A stretch of 64,000 nucleotides of DNA from Monodelphis domestica (taxonomy: Eukaryota > Chordata > Mammalia > Didelphimorphia > Didelphidae), in assembly GCF_027887165.1 (NCBI RefSeq), contig NC_077228.1:211829635-211893634 (forward strand). Reading direction: 5' to 3'. Made by a program: the position numbers and the translations under genes. Positions 1 to 11,360 of this stretch are shown piece by piece; positions within the stretch are counted from its first letter, which is position 1, and every line of letters starts with the position of its first letter. A model generated the notes under the pieces. The model was not told the DNA's origin, searched no databases, and saw nothing but the letters and a program-made list of their open reading frames with translations.

Positions 1-1190
1 TATTAGTTCTTAGAAGGCGCTATTAGAGGACGGAAAGAGAAAAGAGAAAGTTTGGGAAGAGCACAATGGAGAATAAGAGTCAATCAGAGATAAATCAAAG
101 GAGAGTGGAAATGGCCTGACTAGTAAGATAGATGGCATAAACTTGTAATGGTCCCAGTTATCATGGTACCATGGGAAAGTGGTACCATGAATGGGGAACA
201 GTGCCTGATTGAACTGGTTCCCATTAGAGTCAAGCCTTAAAAGTGAAACCAGAATAATGATGATATCCTGGAAGAACAGGGAGAGATTAGATGAACCAGA
301 GAACATGATGAAGATGAAGGGCAGGTTTAATAAGCAGGAATGTTGAAAAAATATTTATTTTGATCCAAGAGAAATTTCAAAACTCAAATAATAGAAGATT
401 TTTAGATTTAAGGTCCTGTGAGAATCTGATAGGTTGATGAACTAGGGGCATTGGATGTTCAAAGAGACATCAGTATATGATTTTAAAATTAGCCAGCATG
501 AGGGTTGATATGAGTGGAGAAGGAGATGATGAGAGTTAACTGCTAGAGTGATTGAGAAATGAGGGGGGGTAATCTGCAGGTCTGTAAATGCCTGCAACAA
601 GGATCTGGACAATATAGGAGTATAGTGACTTTCAAAGGGGAGATTATTAAGTGATTTGGAGTAGGTGTGAGGGTGTGGAAGGGGCAGCATGGAGCAAAAA
701 AATATACCAGTTTCTCCTGGCCCAGAATTTTTAGGGGACTTTAGAAGAATGGCCAGCATGTAAAAGAGTGGCAAAGTTGGTTTGGGACTTCTAGGTGTGG
801 GGAAGTGAGCAGAGGTTTGTTCTAGCCTCATGAGTTCTTCTGGGTATAGAAATTCCCTCCATTTAGGAATTCATTTCTTGCTTTCTCAATGGGTAGGAGG
901 AAGAAGGACTGAGAGAATTCAACCTGAAAATAAAAATTGAATGAATGTATGAATGGTGAATGAATGGAACAAATCCAGTGCTCTTTTACTCTGCCACATG
1001 TTCTCTGAATTTCATTGGACAGATAGAGGAAGACTGAGCATCCCAGACATACTAAATTCCACCTTAAAGGTTTTGATGAGGATAGCTAGTGATATTTAAT
1101 ACAACTATGAGTCCAGATTGTTTCTTTTGTCCCTTCTACTAGTCTTCCTATAAATCCATCTAAAATTTGAAATCTTTTCTTTTTGAACAG
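1..1190 (+). other. SRP68: SRP68 intron, left part
   Basis: This is intron upstream of the first exon in the window, since the acceptor lies at 1188-1190. The first 840 bases are purine-rich on the + strand and look like old, unclassified repeat. I see no exon, clear SINE or RNA gene in it. Confidence 0.6.
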
Positions 1191-1285
1191 AATCTGGTGG
1201 AATTGCTCCAGTTGCCTGGCCTAGAGGAAGACAAAGTTTTCAAAAAAGAGATAGGACTCAAGACACTGGTATACAAGGCTTACAG
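1191..1285 (+). CDS. SRP68: SRP68 coding exon (fifth from the end)
   Basis: It starts in phase 0 after a TTTTTGAACAG acceptor and reads NLVELLQLPGLEEDKVF onward to KTLVYKAY. It ends with two bases of an Arg codon (AG) before a GTAATT donor. It belongs to the helical-repeat C-terminal half of SRP68. Confidence 0.95.
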
Positions 1286-2404
1286 GTAATTTCAGATGGC
1301 AGTCTCAGGGCTCTTGCTTTTTATAACAAAAGAAGTTAACTTCACCCTAGGAAAATTATAGTGTTTTGTTTATAGGTAACATGGGAGAATTGGAAACATA
1401 CCTCTTTCTATAAAAAATTAAATTGAAACAAACAAAAAAATTAAATTGATAATCATTGCAGTGGGGGGAAATTTTCCCAGTAACTAGAATAGAACATTTT
1501 AGGTTTTCTTAGCTAACCATTCAGTCTCATAAGAATTTATTCCAAATGGCCCATTTTTTACCAACAATACCATACTTTACTAATAACTGAGGGGAAAGCA
1601 TATGTTCATATATCTTCTTGCCTTCTTTTTTCTTAGTCCTGCTTCCAAAAAAGGAGAATAAGAACTGAATAGGGAGATATCAAGTTGAATTAGGAAAAGC
1701 AAGATTTGTAGCCTGTCAGACTATTCTCGATACTTAGTTTGAGCACAAGCAAACTTAACTTTTGGCTCCAAGGAAAATTGCAAAGTTTATTTTTATCATC
1801 CTTTGACATAACCTCTTTCTTCTTCCTCTTTTCTGTCTTTTAGATAGCCATTGTCCTCTATTTGTCCACAAACCCTCAACTAATCTAAAACTTCCCCTCC
1901 CTTTTAACCCCAATCAGAACTCTCACACCCCAAGAGCTCAGCTGCACTCACTAGTTGGTGATCTGATTAAATTCATACTAAGCTAGGAATGAAAATTAAC
2001 CCTCTAAACTTTAGAGTCTAAAGGCGGAGCTTACTACCAGTGATCCTCATTAGCATAATCTGTCCAGGAAGGTGGCTCCTCAAGATCTCCTAAAAAAGAT
2101 CTGATTATTGGGGAAAAGGAATTTTCCTGTAACTATTTGGCTATTCCAGAGGACCCCACCCTCTTTTACTTGTTCAGCCAAGGATTAAACTGCTTGGCAT
2201 CAGCATTACAGATATTATTCAAGTACTTCTCAGGTACATAGAGGCCAGTGCTGCAAACTTCAGTTTAAAATCTGGAGGCCCTTTTAAAAAACCCTTGTTA
2301 TGAAATTAGAATAATTGTTTTCCTTGGTTAAAATTTAGCCTGAACAATTGGGAAAACTGTGAAGGTTAGTACCTATTACTTTCCTGTGATTTGTTTCCCA
2401 CCAG

Positions 2405-2534
2405 GTGTTTCTTCATTGCTCAATCTTATGTGCTGGTGAAGAAATGGAGTGAAGCCCTTGTCCTATATGATCGAGTCCTAAAATATGCCAGTGAAGTACA
2501 GTCTCAGGCCGGAGCCTCCCAAAATAGCCTAAAG
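2405..2534 (+). CDS. SRP68: SRP68 coding exon (fourth from the end)
   Basis: The first base completes the split Arg codon. It then reads CFFIAQSYVLVKKWSEAL, VLYDRVLKYASEV and ends NSLK in phase 0. The pattern of aromatic and small residues is TPR-like. The donor is GTTGGA, weaker than consensus. Confidence 0.95.
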
Positions 2535-2589
2535 GTTGGAAATATCTTCCTCTCCTGGTTTTGAAGAGAAACGAGTTCTTTCTTGAGGC

Positions 2590-2862
2590 TTTTTATGGGG
2601 ATGTGATGATGATAAAAATAATAACTAATATTTATAAAGCCCTTACTGTGTATCAGGTACCACACGAAGCAGTAGCTCATTTGATGCTCACAACAAACCT
2701 AGGATGTAGGCATTATTGTTATCCCCATTTTCCAGCTAAAGAAACTGAGGCAGGCAGCTAAGTGACTTGCCCAAGGTCACACAACTTTTCAGTATCCAAA
2801 GCCACATTTGAACTGAGGTCTTCCTGATTCCCAGCTCAGCACTACTTACTGTGTAGTCTTAT
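2590..2862 (-). mobile_element. MIR (tRNA-derived CORE-SINE), antisense
   Basis: Read on the + strand it shows the MIR reverse complement: a 'cattttccag..aagaaactgaggcag' block, 'gtgacttgcccaaggtcac' and a final 'tttgaactgaggtcttcc'. It starts only about 55 bases after an SRP68 exon. Confidence 0.8.
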
Positions 2863-3039
2863 AGATGCTAGGGGCAAAGTAATTTGGCTCCTTTCTAAGC
2901 TGGATTTGAAAGCTAACCTAAGGAACATTAAGTCTTTCCAGGCTAAAGACTTGTGATCTAGTGGCAGAGCTCTCCTTCCACTTCAGGCTTCTAAGTTTCA
3001 AGAGGAGCTGGAGTTATACTAGAAAAAATCCATTCCTTT

Positions 3040-3245
3040 TTTTTCTTTCTTTTTTAAACCCTTACCTTCTGTCTTAGAATTAATACATATTGGTTCCAAG
3101 GCAAAAGAGCAACAAGGGCTAGGCAAGGGGGTTAAGTAACTTACCCAGGGTCACACAGCTAGGAAGTGTCTGAGGTCAGATTTGAACCCAGGACCTCCCA
3201 TCTCTAGGCCTGATTCTCAATCCACTGAGCCACCCAGCTGCCCCA
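3040..3245 (-). mobile_element. Marsupial tRNA-derived SINE, type A, antisense
   Basis: A nearly full copy. In sense it has a tRNA-like head (CAGCTGGGTGGCTCAGTGGA), a 'ggttcaaatctg' B-box-like block, 'gggcaagt..cttaac' and a tail around 'ccaatac..gtattgattctaagac', ending in poly-A. I call this family 'type A' below. The formal family name needs RepeatMasker. Confidence 0.85.
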
Positions 3246-3884
3246 AAAGGATTTAAAAAATAAAATAAAATAAAATAAAATCATGCAAGGTACCACAATA
3301 TGAAAGCATTTCTACTAGGTGAGAAGGAATTGGTTGTTCCAGCTCTGGGGTCTTTAAAATGATATAAAACCATGAAAATTTTGACTGTGAAAGAAAGTGA
3401 TTATAACATTCTGCCAACTGCACAGGAAAGTGGTGGTTCTGATGTTCTTACAATACATCATATAACAGCTACCTAGACAAATCAGGAAGTATTGCACATT
3501 TGTTGTGTGCCTAGAATTGTGTTGAGTAGCTTTTCTTTCCTCTACATTAAACTGTATATAATGTGTTCATTTTGTGGTACAGACTGGTGCAGTAACAATA
3601 GAGTGTGGGCTGAAGAAGGGAAAGTTTCCTAGAGAAACTTTAGAGCACTCAACTGAGGACAGAAGCAGGCAGGTGGGAACAGTTGTAATGCATGTGGGGG
3701 ACAGAAGGGGGACTGGTTCAGCTAGACTATAGGAGATAGCATTAGGTAGAGAAAGTGGGGCTTTCTAAGCCAGGTAGAGCAATTTCAATGTAAAAGACAC
3801 CCACACACACACCCTCTCTCTCTGCCCCAGTTAAGAATTTATACTGGTATCTGATTGTCTCTTAAACCGTACTAAGAGTTTTAC

Positions 3885-4170
3885 TTTTTTTTTTTTACCA
3901 ATTACATGTAATAAATTTCAACATCAGTTTTCCAAAGTTATATGATTCAAATTATCTCCCCTCTTCTCTGTCGCCTCCTGGAGCTGGCAGACAATTTGAT
4001 CTAGGTTATGCATGTATTATCACACAAAACATTTCCATGTTGTTCATTTTTGTAAGTAAATAATCTTGTAAAACCAAAACATATATCCAAATAAAAGAAG
4101 TGAAAAATCATATGCTTTCATCTGCATTCCTACTCCAACAATTCTTTCTTTAGAAGTGGATAGCATTCTT
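3885..4170 (-). mobile_element. LINE-1 3' end fragment, antisense
   Basis: It begins with poly-T, then 'accaattacatgtaata', 'ctggcagacaatttgatct' and 'catttccatgttgttc'. These are the reverse complement of the 3' tail seen in other L1 copies here (for example 54600-54670). Confidence 0.6.
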
Positions 4171-4625
4171 TGTCATAAGTACCTCAGAAATTTTGAAACA
4201 CATTACAATTCATATTTTAGGGAAACTAATTCATCAGTGGCATATAGAATAGATTAGAAAAAGGTGGTGCTAAATTTGGGCTTTGGAAATAAGAAGCATA
4301 ACTGAGACCTGTTTAATGTATTTGCTTCAGATCTTGATAGATGCTTTCTATTCTTACTTTGAAATGAAATGAGACAAGAAAAAAATCCTATTTATTAACT
4401 CATTAAATTGCTCTCTCCATGTGAAAGGAATTGAAATTATTTGTGTATATTTATATATAGGAATAGAGGGTAAAGTCCTTTGAAGACGTTAAATGGGGGA
4501 GGGGAAACCAACATTAAATGAATTTATTTCTAAGCCATTCTGGCTTGTGTTACCCATCATCCTGTATTATTTTGTTTTGCCAACCCTCCTGACATCCTGA
4601 ACTAATGTTTGCTAAAATGTTGTAG

Positions 4626-4701
4626 GAGCTACCTGATGTCCAGGAATTGATTACTCAGGTGAAATCAGAAAAATACTCCCTACAGGCAGCTGCTATTTTA
4701 G
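4626..4701 (+). CDS. SRP68: SRP68 coding exon (third from the end)
   Basis: Phase 0 start after TGTTGTAG. It reads ELPDVQELITQVKSEKYS and LQAAAIL and leaves one base (G) of an Asp codon before a GTAAGT donor. Confidence 0.95.
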
Positions 4702-4882
4702 GTAAGTTTCATGCTTCTCAGAGATTGTTTTTGCGAAGTCTAGACTCTTCTTTCCCCTTTTTCTTTCCAAAGTGTATCATCATTGACTTTTCGGAGTTGG
4801 TAACTGTATTGTAGGGTGGCTTAGGTGATGTTATTAGATGTTTTAATTATGGTATCAGAAGAAAAATTTTGGGAAGGCCAGC

Positions 4883-5572
4883 TGTGGGCTGACAGGCCCA
4901 ATCCAGGCAAAGCCTGTCCTGAGGTAACAAACACAGTCCAGGTTATATCAAGAATAAATAATGAATTTATTTGTCAGTGGAAGATGAAAAGGGGATTTGG
5001 ATAAATCTAAACTAAGGTCAACTACCCAAAACCCCTCCAGATCTTAATTAACTATAACTGGAGTCTTCTTGGATTCAAACTACACTAAACTACCTTGCTG
5101 TCTAAAGACCTAGACCCAAATATAAATAGACCTTCACTAACCAAAACCAACCCCCCTTTTGGTGATACTAGAGGCAGTTAGGCAGGACAGGACCCAGGAA
5201 GAGATCCTGGATGCAAAAGGATCCCACACCAAATCTTACAGACAGATGCCCATACAGTTAAGAATCATACCAGGAAGCTCTATAGATATCAGTCCAGCCA
5301 GCAAGGGAAGCAGGCAGTCCCCTCCAGGTAAACCAGAGAGATAGATCCAGCACCAGATCCAATTGTCCCTTACCAACAGCTTAACTACCCCTGCAGAATT
5401 CCAGAATCTTTTACTCTGCTTTTGTATCTCCTTGCAGACCCACTTCATCTTCTCTCTTACTTATAACATAACTTATAGCTTAAGAATTTCTGGCTGGTGA
5501 TTCTTTGAAACCATCTGAAGTTCTAACCCTTAACTCTTCCCAATTGGGCACTAAGCCAGCTCATTTAAAACA
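4883..5572 (-). mobile_element. Probable solo LTR of an endogenous retrovirus, antisense
   Basis: On the minus strand it begins TGTTTTAAATGAGCTGG and ends GCCCACA, about 690 bp. There is a TATA-like 'ctatttatattt' and an AATAAA about 85 bases before the 3' end. No target duplication is obvious, so limits and class are uncertain. Confidence 0.45.
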
Positions 5573-5579
5573 AGTGTTC

Positions 5580-6015
5580 CTCAAGCTTTTCTTGGGTCAT
5601 AGACCCTTCTTAGAATCATGCTTTTAAATGTATAAAGTAAATACCAATAGAAATAGCAGCCCATTGCCTATAGCACATCCATGTTTATAAAGCACTTTAC
5701 AAATATCTCATTTGATCCTTGTAACAGCCCTGAGAGGTAGATGGTGATATTATTCCTATTTTACAGATAAGGAAAACTAAAACTGACAGCAGTTAAGTGA
5801 TTTCCCCAGGATCACAGAGCTAGTGAGTTACTGAAGCCAATTTGAGCTCTTCCTTACTCCAAACCCAACACTCCATCCATTCTATCCATTCCCATCTAGC
5901 TGCCTCAAGATATAAAGGAAACTAATTTTGTTGAATTGCAGTTATCAAAATATTTTAAGAAAACAAAAACTGAAAACCAAGCCTGGACCCTAAGCTAAGA
6001 ACTCCTAATTTAGAA
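5580..6015 (+). mobile_element. Unnamed dispersed repeat interrupted by a MIR
   Basis: The left part (5580-5650, 'tagacccttcttagaatcat') and right part (5925-6015, 'aaaggaaactaatttt..aattgcagttatc') belong to one family that recurs at 28665-28920 and 29150-29250. The middle is the MIR listed next. I do not know the family name. Confidence 0.5.
5665..5910 (-). mobile_element. MIR-type SINE, antisense
   Basis: It shows 'ataaagcactttacaaat', 'ctcatttgatcc', 'ttacagataagg' and 'cacagagctagtgag' in the order expected of a MIR reverse complement. It splits the unnamed repeat around it, so it is the younger insertion. Confidence 0.75.
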
Positions 6016-6059
6016 GGATGAGGAGAAAGGATGTTATGCTGTTTCATCTTATTCATTTA

Positions 6060-7170
6060 ACAAACATTATTAAACTATTTGTTTAGTTAGTGTCACACCC
6101 CAACCCAGGCTGTTCCCACCAATTCATATTTGTAGGTTAGGTTCCTAGGAACCTAGGAACCTATCTAGATGAGGGACATCTGCTACATCAGTTATTCTAT
6201 GGTTCCATACTCTCAAAACTGGAATTCACAAGCTTCCATCAGTAAGCCAGCCAGAAGACCCAATTAGCTCAAAGTAAAGACAATTCACTAAGATGGCCTT
6301 GTAGAGAGAGTAGCTACAGAATATACCCTCTTCCCCCTGTAATCCTGAGGTTTCCTTTCCCAAGTTACATGGCCTTTAGGAAGACTGGACACAAACTTAA
6401 TAGTAGTGAGGTACCCTTGTAGGAAACACCATGCCAAGGCAATTCCAATCTCTTGTACTATAGGATCCCAGTTGTCCTTTCTCTGCTGAAATAGTTCCCA
6501 AGCTGCTTCCCTCTGATCTTAGTGGCTCATTTGGAATCCTTGGGTCTCCTATCTGTGGTTTTTTTGTTGACAGCTAGGACTAGTTCCTTCTTGAATCCAT
6601 AGTCAACTCTTCTCTGCCGCCAAAGACCTCAACCTTTGAAGCCACTTTCTGCCTGGAATACTGCCTTTTTATATCTGTCTAGAGAACTTGTATCTTGAAT
6701 TGATGTCTCTCAGAACTGTTAAGACTACCTTCAGGGCTCAGCAAGCTTGACTTTTTTAAGTCCTTTGAAGGTATATAGCCAGTCTTCCAGTCAGTGGCCA
6801 GTTGCCTCCTCTTCCAGTTAGTACAGAGAATTCCTTCAGGACATAGATATGTTTTTGAGCTTTATTATTAAATTATAACAGCTAGTTACATTTCCTAGGT
6901 ATCCCTACTTTCTGTGATTTCAACCAGCTGGAGGGAGAACAGGGTTAGGGAACCAAATCCCTCCTATTCTACTAGGATATGGAGGGAATGCATAATCTAA
7001 TATTGTTTCTTAAGGAAATACCTCCAAGTTTTGTCTTTATCTGTCCCAGAAGTGGAGCAGTGTCCTGGAGTTCCAAAGGCCTGTTGCTTTGGCCACATAT
7101 GTTCCTTACATGTGTGCCTCTCTACCAGAAGCTGGTCCAGCTCTTACACAGTGGATAACCTCTTATCCTG
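6060..7170 (-). other. Unassigned intronic stretch, possibly LTR-derived
   Basis: About 1.1 kb without exon or SINE. On the minus strand there is a TATA-like 'gatataaaaagg' near 6670 and an AATAAA-like site near 6860. Their order does not fit one LTR, so I make no firm call. Confidence 0.25.
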
Positions 7171-7276
7171 GCACTTAGATTGTTAACTAAGTTTATATCA
7201 CACATAAATGTCTTGGGTCTATCTTATATGTATAACCTGTACAATTTTAATTTTTATTCCCCTCTGAATCTTTCAG

Positions 7277-7329
7277 ATACAAATGACCCCCATGAAACAG
7301 AGTGTCCCTCCCAAGTCAAGGACAATAAG
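7277..7329 (+). CDS. SRP68: SRP68 coding exon (penultimate)
   Basis: Two bases complete the Asp codon. It then reads TNDPHETECPSQVKDNK and ends in phase 0 before GTAAGT. This short polar segment is a less conserved linker in the family. Confidence 0.93.
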
Positions 7330-7479
7330 GTAAGTCTAGGCTTTAATACTCTTGGAGAAGCAGTGAGAACCCAGACTTATGAGACCAGCTCCTTACTTAC
7401 TAATACTAGGATGTGAGATGTTATTTTGTCACACTTCACAAAAAGCCGTGAATTGTCATTTCTTTAATGCACATTAAGT

Positions 7480-7750
7480 CTTTAGGGCAGTGGACTCCAA
7501 ACTTTTGATTGCACATCCTTAACAGTAAAGATTTTTTGAGCATGTACCTTCAATATATGCATGTTTGTTTATTTATAAATTATATACATGTACTCTTTAT
7601 ATAAGACATAGAATTTCAAAGGGATGTGATAAAGATGAAATAAATATATTTTTAAAATTTTATCAGTACGAAAACTGGCTCATTAAGGTATTAATGTTTA
7701 TTGATATTGCATTCATTATTAATCAAAATTATAGTGAACAGTGTGATTGA
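7480..7750. mobile_element. Unnamed old repeat (hAT-like end?)
   Basis: It starts 'gggcagtggactccaaactt' and continues 'acagtaaagattttttgagc', like the ends of old hAT-type repeats in mammals. The rest is AT-rich and unassigned. Confidence 0.3.
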
Positions 7751-8149
7751 ATGTGCTTCATTATTTTGGGAAAATCTCCAATGGCCTGGGGAGAAGGGTG
7801 AACTTAGAAATATTATTGTTAACAAATAGTTATTTGATGAATTTGATTCTTGTACTCATCCCTGAAGGCGAATTTCTTTTTTTCTACTGGAAGATATACA
7901 ATGCCTGCGCATAGTAAATGCTTAATACTCACTGATTGATTGAATATAGTCATCGAACAGAACCGCTTTCACATTTCTCCTTGTGTAGACAATCCCCAAA
8001 AACAATAAGCAAGAGCAAATCAGTGAAAAATGTTCAACACAAATCTATCCTTTCTTTCTATGATTCTGCATGACATGGATGGTGTCATACCCTATCCATT
8101 TGCAGATATTTTAGTTGTTTGGGGGTTTTTTGAGTGGGAGGGACAGCAG

Positions 8150-8650
8150 GAAGGCCAGTATAACTGAGCTGGAGAGTGCCGAAAGGAGACTAATATATAA
8201 CAAAGCTGGAAAGGTCGGTGGGGACCTCAGTATGAAGGGCTTCACATTCTAAACATCAGAGGCAAGAAGGAACCACTAGAGTTTATTGAACAGGGGATGA
8301 ATGACTAGACCTGTGCTCTAGAAAAACAGATTGAAGTGGGGGAGGAGATTTGAGGCAGGGAAATCAAAGAAAACATTACAATAATCCAGACAACAGGTAC
8401 TAAGGGTTATAGCCCTGGCTATGTGAATGGAGAGAAGTGGATGGATGGATGGATGGATGGATGGATGGATGGATGGATGGATGGATAGGTATGAGAGATA
8501 TTGTGGAGATAGAAACAAGAAGATTTGGCAGTTGCTGGGATATGTAAGATGAATGAAAGTGAGGAGTCATGGATGATATCAAGATTGTCAACTTATATGA
8601 CTAAAATGATAATGATTCCTTCAACAGAAATAGGGAATAGGAAAGTTTGA
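8150..8650 (+). mobile_element. LINE-2 3' region fragment, sense
   Basis: It carries the block order typical of L2 3' ends: 'gaccactagagtttattga'-like, 'caataatccag', an ATGG run, 'gagatattgtggagatag', then 'gaggagtcatggatgatatc' and 'aacagaaatagggaa'. It is heavily diverged. Confidence 0.6.
8438..8486 (+). repeat. (ATGG)n microsatellite
   Basis: About 12 uninterrupted ATGG units inside the L2 fragment, at the spot where L2 copies often carry a 'ggatggatgg' run. Confidence 0.95.
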
Positions 8651-9223
8651 AAGAGAGATGGGTTTTGGGGAAAGATAATGTGATAAGATCTGTAATGTTG
8701 ATTAAAATCCAACTTTGTCTGCTCATCCTTTGCAACTCACTTTGTATGTCCCAAATAAAAAGATTTGGGCTCTTACTCATTGATCGCTGCCCTAAAGTAC
8801 AAAACCTGCCAAATTATAAGGTGATAAGGAGACCAGAGAGTGTACATTCTAAGTGGAGGGAGGGAATTTTCCTTAATGGCAGCTGTGTAGGGTCATGATT
8901 AGGCTCAAAAGTCATGGTTAGGCTATAATTGCCCTTCAGGCTGACATTTCCATTCCATAGAAAGGGAGGGACTGACTGCTCCTAAAGAGTTGTGTAATAA
9001 TTGTCAAAGAGTAGATGTGATTGTGTTGGAGAGAAACTTTATGATTGACTGTTATGGGAGGGTTGGATATAACCCAACTTTCCACCCTGAATGGTTTATC
9101 AGACTTCTTGAGTTCATGCAAGGACCCTCACTTCGAAGACCATTGCTCTAGACTACTTAAAGTTGGGATACCAGTTGCTTTTCATAATAACACCTAGGAT
9201 TTAATTTTTGTTTTGATTTTCAG

Positions 9224-9451
9224 CCTCTTGTTGAACGATTTGACACTTTTTACCTGGATCCTTCTCTCGTCAGCAAGCAAGCCAACCTCGTTCACTTCCC
9301 ACCAGGATTCAAACCCATCCCTTGCAAGCCCTTGTTCTTTGATCTGGCCCTCAACCACGTGGCTTTCCCACCCCTAGAGGACAAGGTGGAACAGAAGACG
9401 AAGAGTGGCCTGACTGGATATATTAAGGGCATTTTTGGATTTAGGAGCTAA
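9224..9451 (+). CDS. SRP68: SRP68 last coding exon with stop
   Basis: Phase 0 after TTTTCAG. It reads PLVERFDTFYLDPSLVSKQA, then NLVHFPPGFKPIPCKPLFFD, LALNHVAFPPLEDK and SGLTGYIKGIFGFRS, then TAA at 9449-9451. This is the highly conserved C-terminus of SRP68, in the SRP72-interacting part of the protein. No frame damage is seen. Confidence 0.97.
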   Translation, partial: PLVERFDTFYLDPSLVSKQANLVHFPPGFKPIPCKPLFFDLALNHVAFPPLEDKVEQKTKSGLTGYIKGIFGFRS

Positions 9452-11360
9452 TTAATCTTCTACAGGGGGGGATTTAGATTCTTACTCTGTATTGTGAGAA
9501 AGCTTCAGAATATTAAATTCAGGTCTGAAATTGCCCAGGGTTGGGGGTCTTAACATCTTCCCTATGTCCTCTGTGTGTATGCACTCACATACTTAACCAG
9601 TGTGTTAGAGGGAAACCATACTCTTTTCCTGATCAGTGTGTGTGAGTTTATTCTGTCTCCCTTAAGACCTGGGTAGGGGGCAATGCCATTCTGTCCCATG
9701 AAACTCTTAGAACTTACATTTCAATCAGTGATGCATTCAAGGAGAATTACATACCAGTCATGGACCACACCTAGAATCATACTTTTCCCATCAGTAAAAT
9801 GGATTTTAAACCAGCCAGTTCTTTCTATGAGGATAATTGTTGAACATCTAGAATCCTTGGGTGATGTTTATCATTACTATGAAAATGTATAAAAATGTTG
9901 GTCCTGCCTTACTTCTACCCCCAACTCAGTTATAAAGAGCTGTAGCATAAGAAAGGATCTTTATTTTTAAAGGAAATATGTTCTGAAACAATGAAACCAA
10001 ACCTTGTATTAAAAGGCAAAGGTAGTGAACACCATAATACATTTTTTTATATAACCTAATTTTATGTTTAGTGGTATCTTCCTGAATTTAAATCGTACTA
10101 TTACCTTAATTTTTCCTTCCAGGGTGATACCCTATTATATGTTCAGCCTATCAAGGCCCTCCTGGTAATTTTGCTGTTGATGATGCTAGATAAGAATATA
10201 TTATTAGAGGAGCCATCTTTAAAAAGAAAAAAAAAAATCCTATCTTGGCATTGTTCAAGACAACTTACTGTTGTATTTGTCAGTGTTCTTTCTTACCCTT
10301 CCATTTTCAAATGGAGTTTCTTGCCTTGTCTATCTCAGCATTCACACCAGGATTTCTCCTTTACCTCATAATGTCACAGTAAGTTGCTCTGAATGGAATT
10401 TTATTGTCATAAGGATTGGAATTTCTAATGAACCAGTGGCAAATGCTTGTGCCACTTGGTTTAGAATTAAAGACAGTCAAGAAAATAGATTCAGCACAGG
10501 AGCATTGTCTCCAAATAGCCTAGTCAGCCTTTCACAAAATGTCACTGGATATCAGATATTTCATAAGGGGCTAAGACAGCCAAATGGAAATGTCTGTGCA
10601 TCTCCTGGTCATCAGATACAATCAAGTTGTTCCTGTGGTTGGCTTTGTCATGAATGGATTGAGGATCAGCATTCTGCACAGAGCTGCTCATATTGATCCC
10701 TGGACTATTTTATACAATGACATTTCAGAAACCAAACAAAATGCTTCCACTGGGATAGGAAGTGGGGATTGAAATTTCTGGTATTATGAATTTGACATGC
10801 ACTTTGTCCTAAGTGAGGGACTTTCATGTTCCTTTGATCCATTGTCTTCTGACTGCTCTGGTACCATCAGCAGTAGGGATTGATCCACCAAGAACCTTCT
10901 AGCTCCCAAAATGGGAAGAACAATAAGGGTTAGGGTTGGGGGTGGGGGGGTGGGAGGAAGAGAAGCAATGTAGTCTCAGTTTATATTTTTAAGGCATATG
11001 CCTAGATATGCTGGTATTAATTTTCATTTTAATTAAATCTATAGGGTGTGGGTGAAGGGGGAACAGGGTTCCCAAGCAAGCAAGATTTAATCTGAAGGAG
11101 CAGATGTTAATTGCTATCTTTTAATTTTAATTTATCAAGTAATGAAATTTTAGACACATCATATTTGGAAGGTGGTGATTTATCCCAATCTGTCTTAATG
11201 CCTGTTTGTTCTGTTTAGGAAAATGTTAAGTTGAGTCAGCTAATGGATTGGCCCAGCCCCTCTCTGACTGCTGTGCCTCCTGGCTTTTCCTTCTTTCATG
11301 TACATTGTTTTGATGTCTTGTCTCCTTTTCCAGTTTTACATTAAATCAAGTGAGAATTCT
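9452..11360 (+). other. SRP68: Probable SRP68 3' UTR and downstream flank
   Basis: This stretch after the stop has no SINE or LINE I recognise, unlike its surroundings, which suits a 3' UTR. Candidate poly(A) signals are ATTAAA at 9512-9517 and at 11340-11345. The second is followed by T/G-rich sequence and would give a 3' UTR of about 1.9 kb. Which one is used cannot be told from sequence. Confidence 0.35.

Larger units (their letters stand above)
1191..9451 (+). other. SRP68: SRP68 gene, 3' part (last five coding exons)
   Basis: SRP68 is a protein subunit of the eukaryotic signal recognition particle. With SRP72 it forms a heterodimer on the S domain of 7SL RNA and takes part in targeting ribosome-nascent chain complexes to the ER. 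Five exons joined in phase give 193 residues and a stop, matching my memory of the C-terminal third of mammalian SRP68 (about 627 residues). Recognisable stretches are NLVELLQLPGLEEDKVF, CFFIAQSYVLVKKWSEAL, ELPDVQELITQ and the terminal SGLTGYIKGIFGFRS. The C-terminal part of the family is the SRP72-binding region (family knowledge). All junctions have AG acceptors and GT donors, with no frameshift. The upstream exons, including the RNA-binding domain, lie outside the window. The next gene downstream, EVPL, is in the same orientation about 17.5 kb away. Confidence 0.95.

Noticed and set aside
10271-10696. 141-codon + strand frame downstream of the SRP68 stop
   Set aside because: No family resemblance. 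It lies in the probable 3' UTR and overlaps other short frames; no start context or splice support.
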